Positions 58,688 through 64,000 of a DNA stretch of 64,000 bases are shown here, in pieces. The number at the start of each line of letters is the position of its first letter. Positions within the stretch are counted from its first letter, which is position 1. The stretch comes from Streptomyces sp. LUP47B. GTDB lineage: Bacteria > Actinomycetota > Actinomycetes > Streptomycetales > Streptomycetaceae. The notes beneath the pieces were generated by a model that did no database searches, was not told where the DNA came from, and saw only the letters and a list, made by a program, of their open reading frames with translations. The DNA lies in contig NZ_MJAH01000004.1 in the NCBI RefSeq assembly GCF_001746295.1, positions 1 to 64,000 on the forward strand. Direction: 5' to 3'. The position numbers and the translations under genes were made by a program.

Positions 58688-59893
58688 CTAGCCCTGGAAC
58701 CGATACTCCTCGAGCAGCCTGCGACCGATGATCATTTTCTGGATCTCGGCGGTACCTTCACCGATCAGCAGCATCGGAGCCTCACGGTAGAGGCGCTCGA
58801 TCTCGTACTCCTTGGAGAAGCCGTAGCCGCCGTGGATCCGGAATGCATCCTCCACGACCTCCTTGCAGTATTCGGAGGCGAGGTACTTCGCCATCCCTGC
58901 CTCAAGGTCGTTTCGCTCACCGGAGTCCTTTTTGCGTGCCGCGTTGACCATCATCGCATGCGCGGCCTCGACCTTGGTAGCCATCTCGGCCAGCTTGAAC
59001 TGAATCGCCTGGTGCTGAGCGATCGGCTTGCCGAAAGTGTGCCGCTGCTGGGCGTACGAGACGCCCAGCTCGAAGGCACGCTGAGCGACGCCGCAGCCAC
59101 GTGCCGCCACATTGACGCGGCCCACCTCGACTCCGTCCATCATTTGGTAAAAACCTCGGCCGGTGGCCCCGCCGAGCACCCGATCGGCCGGAAGTCGCAG
59201 GCCATCCATGATCAGCTCGGTGGTGTCGACACCCTTGTAGCCCATCTTGTCGATCTTCCCGGGGATGGTGAGGCCGGGACGGACCTCTCCGAAGCCGGGC
59301 TCCTTCTCGATCAGGAAGGTCGTCATCGACTTGTGGGGCGCCGTGCCCTCGGGGTGTCCTTCGTCACTTCGGACGAGAACGGCGACCAGACTTGACGTTC
59401 CGCCGTTCGTCAGCCACATCTTCTGGCCGTTCAGGACGTACTCGTCGCCGTCCTTGACCGCCTTGGAGGTGATGGCCGACACGTCCGAGCCGAGCGCAGG
59501 CTCCGACATCGAGAAGGCACCCCGGATGTCACCGGCCGCCATGCGCGGCAGGAAGTGGTCCTTCTGCTCCTGCGTGCCGTGCTGCTTGAGCATGTACGCC
59601 ACGATGAAGTGGGTGTTGATGATGCCGGAGACCGACATCCAGCCGCGGGCGATCTCCTCCACACACAGCGCGTACGTCAGGAGGGACTCGCCCAGACCGC
59701 CGTACTCCTCGGGGATCATCAGCCCGAACAGGCCCAACTCCTTGAGGCCGTCGACGATCTGCTGCGGGTACTCGTCGCGGTGCTCCAGTCCGGTCGCGAC
59801 CGGGATGATCTCCTTGTCCACGAAGTCGCGGACGGTGGAGAGGATCTCCTGCTGGATGTCGGTCAGTCCGGCGGTCTGGGCGAGGCGTGCCAT
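58688..59893 (-). CDS. Acyl-CoA dehydrogenase, probable methylsuccinyl-CoA dehydrogenase
   Basis: 401 residues of the acyl-CoA dehydrogenase family. FAD and substrate motifs: SMSEPALGSDVS, KMWLTNGGTSS, HTFGKPIAQHQAIQF, IHGGYGFSKEYEIERLYREA and the late IGEGTAEIQ. It is the last gene of an operon that carries the other four characteristic enzymes of the ethylmalonyl-CoA pathway, which makes methylsuccinyl-CoA to mesaconyl-CoA the likely reaction. Sequence alone would only give short-chain acyl-CoA dehydrogenase. Start ATG 59893 lies five bases after the MaoC stop. Confidence 0.85.
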   Translation of the reverse strand: MARLAQTAGLTDIQQEILSTVRDFVDKEIIPVATGLEHRDEYPQQIVDGLKELGLFGLMIPEEYGGLGESLLTYALCVEEIARGWMSVSGIINTHFIVAYMLKQHGTQEQKDHFLPRMAAGDIRGAFSMSEPALGSDVSAITSKAVKDGDEYVLNGQKMWLTNGGTSSLVAVLVRSDEGHPEGTAPHKSMTTFLIEKEPGFGEVRPGLTIPGKIDKMGYKGVDTTELIMDGLRLPADRVLGGATGRGFYQMMDGVEVGRVNVAARGCGVAQRAFELGVSYAQQRHTFGKPIAQHQAIQFKLAEMATKVEAAHAMMVNAARKKDSGERNDLEAGMAKYLASEYCKEVVEDAFRIHGGYGFSKEYEIERLYREAPMLLIGEGTAEIQKMIIGRRLLEEYRFQG

Positions 59894-59898
59894 GGGGG

Positions 59899-60405
59899 TC
59901 AGCCCTCCTGAAGTTCCGGGCGGCCGGGCTGTTCGCCGCCGCGCTCCTTGATGTACGTCTCCGTCGGCACCATGACCTTGCGGCGGAACACGCAGACCAG
60001 CGTGCCGTCCTGCTTGTAGCCCTTGGTCTCGACGTAGACGATCCCGCGGTCGTTCTTCGACTTGGACGGCCACTTGTCGAGCACGGTCGTCTCGCCGTAG
60101 ATCGTGTCGCCGTGGAAGGTCGGCGCCACGTGCCTGAGCGACTCGATCTCCAGGTTGGCGATCGCCTTGCCGGAGACGTCCGGCACGGACATGCCGAGCA
60201 GCAAGGAGTAGATGTAGTTCCCGACCACGACGTTCTTGCCGAAGTCGGTCGTCTTCTCCGCGTAATTGCTGTCCATGTGGAGCGGGTGGTGATTCATGGT
60301 CAGGAGACAGAAGAGATGGTCGTCGTACTCCGTGACCGTCTTTCCGGGCCAGTGCTTGTAGACCGCCCCGACCTCGAACTCCTCGTAGGTGCGTCCGAAC
60401 TGCAT
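59899..60405 (-). CDS. MaoC-family hydratase, probable mesaconyl-CoA hydratase
   Basis: 168 residues, one hot-dog fold. FGRTYEEFEVGAVYKHWPGKTVTE opens the protein; the hydratase motif region is NHHPLHMDSNYAEKTTDFGK with catalytic Asp/His. It sits between the malyl-CoA lyase-type gene (two-base gap) and the dehydrogenase, as expected for mesaconyl-CoA hydratase (Mch). Known Mch enzymes of Rhodobacter are longer, with two hot-dog domains, so this is a single-domain version or a homodimeric equivalent. Confidence 0.82.
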   Translation of the reverse strand: MQFGRTYEEFEVGAVYKHWPGKTVTEYDDHLFCLLTMNHHPLHMDSNYAEKTTDFGKNVVVGNYIYSLLLGMSVPDVSGKAIANLEIESLRHVAPTFHGDTIYGETTVLDKWPSKSKNDRGIVYVETKGYKQDGTLVCVFRRKVMVPTETYIKERGGEQPGRPELQEG

Positions 60406-60407
60406 GC

Positions 60408-61367
60408 CTACGCCTCCGGGATCTCGAACTTGCTGGTGCGCTGCATGCCGGCCGCACGGCCCTTGCCGGAGATGACCAGCGCCATCTTGCGGCTGGCCTC
60501 GTCGATCATCTCGTCGCCGATCATCGCCGAGCCCTTCTTGCCGCCGGCCTCGGACGTGAAGTACTCGTACGCGTCCAGGATCAGCTCGGCGTGGTCGTAG
60601 TCCTCCTGCGAGGGCGAGAAGATCTCGTTGGAGGCCTCCACCTGGCCCGGGTGCAGCACCCACTTGCCGTCGAAGCCGAGGGCCGCGGCGCGCTGGGCGA
60701 CCTCGCGGTAGCCGTCGACGTTGCGGATCTGCAGGTAGGGGCCGTCGATCGCCTGGAGGTTGTTGGCGCGGGCGGCCATCAGGATCTTCATCAGGATGTA
60801 GTGGTAGGCGTCCGCCGGGTAGCCGGGCGGCTGCTCGCCCACGACCAGCGACTTCATGTTGATCGACGCCATGAAGTCGGCCGGGCCGAAGATGATGGTC
60901 TCGACGCGCTGGGACGCCGTCGCGATCTCGTTGACGTTGTTGAGGCCCTGCGCGTTCTCGATCTGCGCCTCGATGCCGATCTTGCCGACCTCGAAGCCCA
61001 TCGTCTTCTCGATCTGGGTCAGCAGGAGGTCGAGCGCGACGACCTGCTCGGCGGTCTGCACCTTCGGCAGCATGATGCAGTCGAGGTTCTGGCCGGCACC
61101 CTCGACGACCGTGACGACATCGCGGTACGTCCACTCGGTCGTCCAGTCGTTGACGCGCACGACCCTCGTCTTACCGGTCCAGTCGCCCTCGTTGAGGAAC
61201 TTGACGATGGTGTGCCGCGCCTCGGGCTTGGCGAGCGGAGCGCACGCGTCCTCCAGGTCGAGGAAGACCTGGTCCGCCGGGAGGCCCTGCGCCTTCTCCA
61301 GGAAGCGGGGATTGCTTCCCGGCACCGCGAGACACGAGCGGCGGGGACGCAGACGGTTGACGGTCAT
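60408..61367 (-). CDS. HpcH/HpaI-family CoA-ester lyase, probable malyl/beta-methylmalyl-CoA lyase
   Basis: 319 residues. Features of the citE-like TIM barrel: RSCLAVPGSNPRFLEKA, the metal-binding Glu in IEAQIENAQG and Asp in IIFGPADFMAS, and GKWVLHPGQVEA near the end. In this operon it should split beta-methylmalyl-CoA into glyoxylate and propionyl-CoA. ATG 61367 overlaps the mutase stop (ATGA), giving translational coupling. Confidence 0.88.
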   Translation of the reverse strand: MTVNRLRPRRSCLAVPGSNPRFLEKAQGLPADQVFLDLEDACAPLAKPEARHTIVKFLNEGDWTGKTRVVRVNDWTTEWTYRDVVTVVEGAGQNLDCIMLPKVQTAEQVVALDLLLTQIEKTMGFEVGKIGIEAQIENAQGLNNVNEIATASQRVETIIFGPADFMASINMKSLVVGEQPPGYPADAYHYILMKILMAARANNLQAIDGPYLQIRNVDGYREVAQRAAALGFDGKWVLHPGQVEASNEIFSPSQEDYDHAELILDAYEYFTSEAGGKKGSAMIGDEMIDEASRKMALVISGKGRAAGMQRTSKFEIPEA

Positions 61368-63535
61368 GCGGGGACCTCCAGGGGGTCGAGCTTGTTCGCT
61401 TTCCGGATCTCGTCGACGATGCGGCCGATGATTCCGGTGATGTCGAAGTCCTTCGGGGTGAAGACAGCGGCCACTCCGGCTGCCCGCAATTGCTCGGCGT
61501 CTCCATTGGGGATGATCCCACCGGCGATGACAGGTACATCTGTGGCGCCTGCCACATGCAGCCGTTCGAGCACGTCCGGTACCAGCTGCGCGTGCGAGCC
61601 GGACAGGATGGACAGGCCGACCGCGTGCACGTCCTCGGCCAGGGCCGCGTCCACGATCTGCTCGGGGGTGAGCCGGATGCCCTGGTACACCACCTCGAAG
61701 CCGGCGTCCCGCGCGCGTACGGCTATCTGCTCGGCGCCGTTGGAGTGCCCGTCCAGGCCCGGCTTGCCGACCAGGAAGCGCAGCTTTCCGACGCCCATGT
61801 CCTTCGCGGTCAGGTCGACCCTGCGGCGGACGTCGGCCATGGCCGAGCCCTCCTCCGCCGGGACCGCCACCGGCGCCGACGACACGCCGGTCGGGGCGCG
61901 GAACTCGCCGAACACCTCGCGCAGCGCCCCCGCCCACTCGCCGGTCGTGACCCCGGCGCGGGCGCACTCCAGGGTGGCCTCCATGAGGTTGGCGGTGCCC
62001 TTGGCGGCCTCCTTCAGCCTTTCCAGCGCCTTGCAGGGACGCGGGTGGTTGAAGGGCGGCTGGTAGCGGGTGTCGCGCCAGTGCTGGAGCCCCGAGATCA
62101 CCCGGGCCTCGACGGCCGGGTCCACCGTCTGGATCGCGGTGTCCAGGTCGGCCGTCAGCGGGTTCGGCTCGGTCGTCTCGAAGATGTTGACGCCGATGAT
62201 CTTCTCCTGCCCGGACTCGATACGGGCCCGGCGCTCGGCGTGCGAGGAGACGAGCTGCGACTTCAGATAGCCCGACTCGACGGCGGCCATCGCGCCGCCC
62301 ATCTCCTGGATCCGCTCGATCTCCGCGAGTGACTCCTCGACCAGCGTGCTCACCTTCGCCTCGACGACGTGGGAGCCCTCGAAGATGTCCGCGTACTCCA
62401 GCAGGTCGCTCTCGTACGCCAGCACCTGCTGCATCCGCAGCGACCACTGCTGGTCCCAGGGCCGGGGCAGACCGAGGGCCTCGTTCCAGGCCGGCAGCTG
62501 GACGGCACGCGCGCGTGCGTCCTTCGAGAGGGTCACGGCCAGCATCTCGAGGACGATCCGCTGGACGTTGTTCTCCGGCTGCGCCTCGGTCAGCCCGAGG
62601 GAGTTGACCTGGACGCCGTACCGGAAGCGCCGGTGCTTGGGGTTCTCGATGCCGTAGCGCTCACGCGTGACCTTGTCCCAGATACGGCCGAAGGCGCGCA
62701 TCTTGCACATCTCCTCGATGAACCGGACACCCGCGTTCACGAAGAAGGAGATACGGCCGACGACATCGCCCATGCGCTCCTGCGGCACCTGGCCGGAGTC
62801 CCGGACGGCGTCCAGGACCGCGATCGCCGTCGACATCGCGTACGCGATCTCCTGGACCGGCGTGGCGCCCGCCTCCTGCAGGTGGTAGCTGCAGATGTTG
62901 ATCGGGTTCCACTTCGGGATGTGGGAGACCGTGTACGCGATCATGTCGGTCGTCAGACGGAGGCTCGGCCCCGGCGGGAAGACATGCGTTCCGCGGGACA
63001 GGTACTCCTTGACGATGTCGTTCTGGGTCGTGCCCTGGAGCTGGGTGATGTCCGCGCCCTGCTCCTCGGCGACGACCTGGTAGAGCGCCAGCAGCCACAT
63101 GGCGGTGGCGTTGATCGTCATCGAGGTGTTCATCTGCTCCAGGGGGATGTCCTGGAACAGCCGGCGCATGTCACCGAGGTGCGCGATCGGCACGCCGACC
63201 CGGCCGACCTCGCCGCGGGCGAGGATGTGGTCGGAGTCGTAGCCGGTCTGCGTCGGCAGGTCGAACGCGACCGACAGGCCGGTCTGCCCCTTGGCGAGGT
63301 TGCGCCGGTACAGCTCGTTTGACGCCTCGGCCGTGGAGTGGCCGGCGTACGTGCGCATGAGCCACGGCCGGTCCCTTTCCCTTTGCGCCAGAGGCGCAGT
63401 GCGCTCTGTGCCGGTGTCGACGTTCCTCAGCCCGCGGTCGCTTCGCTCCCTCGGCTTCGTCTCTTTCGACACCGGCGCGCACTGCGCCTCCGGCGTGGGC
63501 TCCCGCTTGCCTTCGGCGAACTGACGCTCAGTCAT
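61364..63535 (-). CDS. meaA: Ethylmalonyl-CoA mutase with an N-terminal insertion
   Basis: 723 residues. Mutase domain: RTYAGHSTAEASNELYRRNL, GLSVAFDLPTQTGYDSD, GTTQNDIVKEYLSRGTHVFP. The C-terminal B12-binding domain has the GKPGLDGHSNG (DxHxxG) motif with cofactor-ligand His. It isomerises ethylmalonyl-CoA to methylsuccinyl-CoA using adenosylcobalamin and was known earlier as MeaA (also ecm). The start ATG 63535 codes MTERQ, then 48 residues not found in related proteins as I remember them (MTERQKDRPW) before RDRPWLMRTY. That extra stretch is encoded by a palindromic DNA element. The frame is preserved, so the protein is probably functional. Confidence 0.92.
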   Translation of the reverse strand: MTERQFAEGKREPTPEAQCAPVSKETKPRERSDRGLRNVDTGTERTAPLAQRERDRPWLMRTYAGHSTAEASNELYRRNLAKGQTGLSVAFDLPTQTGYDSDHILARGEVGRVGVPIAHLGDMRRLFQDIPLEQMNTSMTINATAMWLLALYQVVAEEQGADITQLQGTTQNDIVKEYLSRGTHVFPPGPSLRLTTDMIAYTVSHIPKWNPINICSYHLQEAGATPVQEIAYAMSTAIAVLDAVRDSGQVPQERMGDVVGRISFFVNAGVRFIEEMCKMRAFGRIWDKVTRERYGIENPKHRRFRYGVQVNSLGLTEAQPENNVQRIVLEMLAVTLSKDARARAVQLPAWNEALGLPRPWDQQWSLRMQQVLAYESDLLEYADIFEGSHVVEAKVSTLVEESLAEIERIQEMGGAMAAVESGYLKSQLVSSHAERRARIESGQEKIIGVNIFETTEPNPLTADLDTAIQTVDPAVEARVISGLQHWRDTRYQPPFNHPRPCKALERLKEAAKGTANLMEATLECARAGVTTGEWAGALREVFGEFRAPTGVSSAPVAVPAEEGSAMADVRRRVDLTAKDMGVGKLRFLVGKPGLDGHSNGAEQIAVRARDAGFEVVYQGIRLTPEQIVDAALAEDVHAVGLSILSGSHAQLVPDVLERLHVAGATDVPVIAGGIIPNGDAEQLRAAGVAAVFTPKDFDITGIIGRIVDEIRKANKLDPLEVPA
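63386..63495. repeat. 110-bp palindromic element inserted in frame in the mutase gene
   Basis: Left arm 63386-63420 and right arm 63466-63495 pair over 29 bp: 4 bp (CGCC/GGCG), one mismatch, 14 bp (GAGGCGCAGTGCGC), a 5-base bulge on the left (TCTGT), then 11 bp (GCCGGTGTCGA). The 45-base loop is 63421-63465. It codes residues about 14-50 of the mutase, within a 48-residue extension. The size and form resemble a small non-autonomous palindromic element inserted in a coding region. No target duplication is clear. Confidence 0.75.
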
Positions 63536-63552
63536 CTATGACCCCGGGTGTC

Positions 63553-64000
63553 TCAGATGTTGCGGAAGCGGTTGATGGCGTCGATGTGCTGGGCGCGCAT
63601 CTCCTCGTCGCGCACGCCGAGACCTGCCTCGGGGGCCAGGCACAGCACGCCGACCTTGCCCTGGTGGAGGTTGCGGTGCACGTCGTAGGCCGCCTGGCCG
63701 GTCTCCTCCAGGGAGTAGACCTTCGACAGCGTCGGGTGGATCTTGCCCTTCGCGATGAGCCGGTTGGCCTCCCAGGCCTCGCGGTAGTTGGCGAAGTGCG
63801 AGCCGATGATCCGCTTCAGGGACATCCACAGGTAGCGGTTGTCGTACTCGTGCATGTAGCCCGAGGTCGACGCGCAGGTGGTGATGGTGCCGCCCTTGCG
63901 GGTGACGAAGACGCTCGCGCCGAAGGTCTCGCGGCCGGGGTGCTCGAAGACGATGTCGATGTCCTCGCCGCCGGTGAGTTCGCGGATCCGCTTGCCGAAG
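63553..64000 (-). CDS. ccr: Crotonyl-CoA carboxylase/reductase, C-terminal part (5' end outside the window)
   Basis: The frame is open from the window end to the stop at 63553, about 149 codons. It reads GGEDIDIVFEHPGRETFGAS, VFVTRKGGTITTCASTSGY and YLWMSLKRIIGSHFANY, the distinctive C-terminus of Ccr, a medium-chain dehydrogenase that reduces and carboxylates crotonyl-CoA to ethylmalonyl-CoA. It is the first gene of the operon visible here and lies 17 bases before the mutase. An ATG at 63855 is internal. Confidence 0.93.
   Translation of the reverse strand, partial: FGKRIRELTGGEDIDIVFEHPGRETFGASVFVTRKGGTITTCASTSGYMHEYDNRYLWMSLKRIIGSHFANYREAWEANRLIAKGKIHPTLSKVYSLEETGQAAYDVHRNLHQGKVGVLCLAPEAGLGVRDEEMRAQHIDAINRFRNI

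Noticed and set aside
61490..62332. Plus-strand frame opposite the mutase gene (280 codons)
   Set aside because: It is a shadow of a well-conserved gene, without ribosome-binding site or domain.

Overview
The window is high-GC actinobacterial DNA and almost certainly comes from a Streptomyces chromosome. Codon third positions are strongly G/C, GTG starts are common, and many genes appear to lack 5' leaders. The gene set is also typical: an F420-type oxidoreductase, a PucR regulator, a ClpC-type ATPase, a complete ethylmalonyl-CoA pathway and a Tat-exported beta-galactosidase. I see no tRNA, rRNA, CRISPR array, IS element, phage module or antibiotic biosynthetic cluster. Most of the window reads as ordinary core or near-core chromosome. 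The unusual material is small in scale: repeats, promoters, gene remnants and insertions.

Layout. 1-5035: SNF2 helicase (5' end cut by the window) translationally coupled to a SWIM zinc-finger protein. 5310-9706: PcaD-PcaC-like fusion, MBL-fold hydrolase, exonuclease III, a small unknown protein and a solitary amino-acid ABC ATPase. 9759-20683: secreted CocE/NonD-type hydrolase, membrane-anchored unknown, secreted gamma-glutamyltransferase, ClpC-like ATPase, methionine aminopeptidase divergent from a tiny XRE regulator, and a large repeat-bearing unknown. 20863-29708: a pyrimidine/hydantoin catabolism cluster (two paralogous beta-ureidopropionase-type amidohydrolases, class-III aminotransferase, PucR regulator, dihydropyrimidinase/hydantoinase, F420/flavin oxidoreductase, NCS1 permease). 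29763-40722: DUF3558-like secreted protein, AhpD-like protein, a NarL-type two-component system with a duplicated 3' end, methyltransferase, second gamma-glutamyltransferase, inositol-phosphatase-family enzyme, FAD oxidoreductase, macrodomain protein and a secreted protein. 40942-44799: Tat-type GH2 beta-galactosidase with an inserted LamG domain. 44900-48583: MFS transporter, ArsR metal sensor and divergent P1B metal ATPase. 48633-50606: Ada-AlkA fusion and Ogt (alkylation repair). 50652-53577: GNAT, sirtuin, Nudix and ADP-ribosylglycohydrolase. 53659-55029: HxlR regulator divergent from an imine-reductase-like enzyme. 55161-56770: glycerate kinase and a truncated binding-protein pseudogene. 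57020-58517: pssA and psd, giving phosphatidylethanolamine. 58688-64000: ethylmalonyl-CoA pathway operon (ccr, ecm, mcl, mch, msd) running leftward, with ccr cut by the window end.

How the genes work together. The clearest functional units are the pyrimidine/hydantoin cluster, the five-enzyme ethylmalonyl-CoA operon, the ArsR/P1B-ATPase metal-efflux pair with a readable operator, the Ada-AlkA/Ogt pair, the Psd/PssA pair and a loose set of NAD/ADP-ribose enzymes (sirtuin, Nudix, ADP-ribosylglycohydrolase, macrodomain).

The most interesting observations are: an in-frame palindromic element of about 110 bp that splits the usual N-terminus of ethylmalonyl-CoA mutase; a symmetric, apparently leaderless bidirectional promoter between map and the XRE gene; a recent 123-bp tandem duplication of the end of a histidine kinase gene; and a PcaD-like domain with Ala at the expected serine-nucleophile position. 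No complete novel defence or mobile system was recognised.
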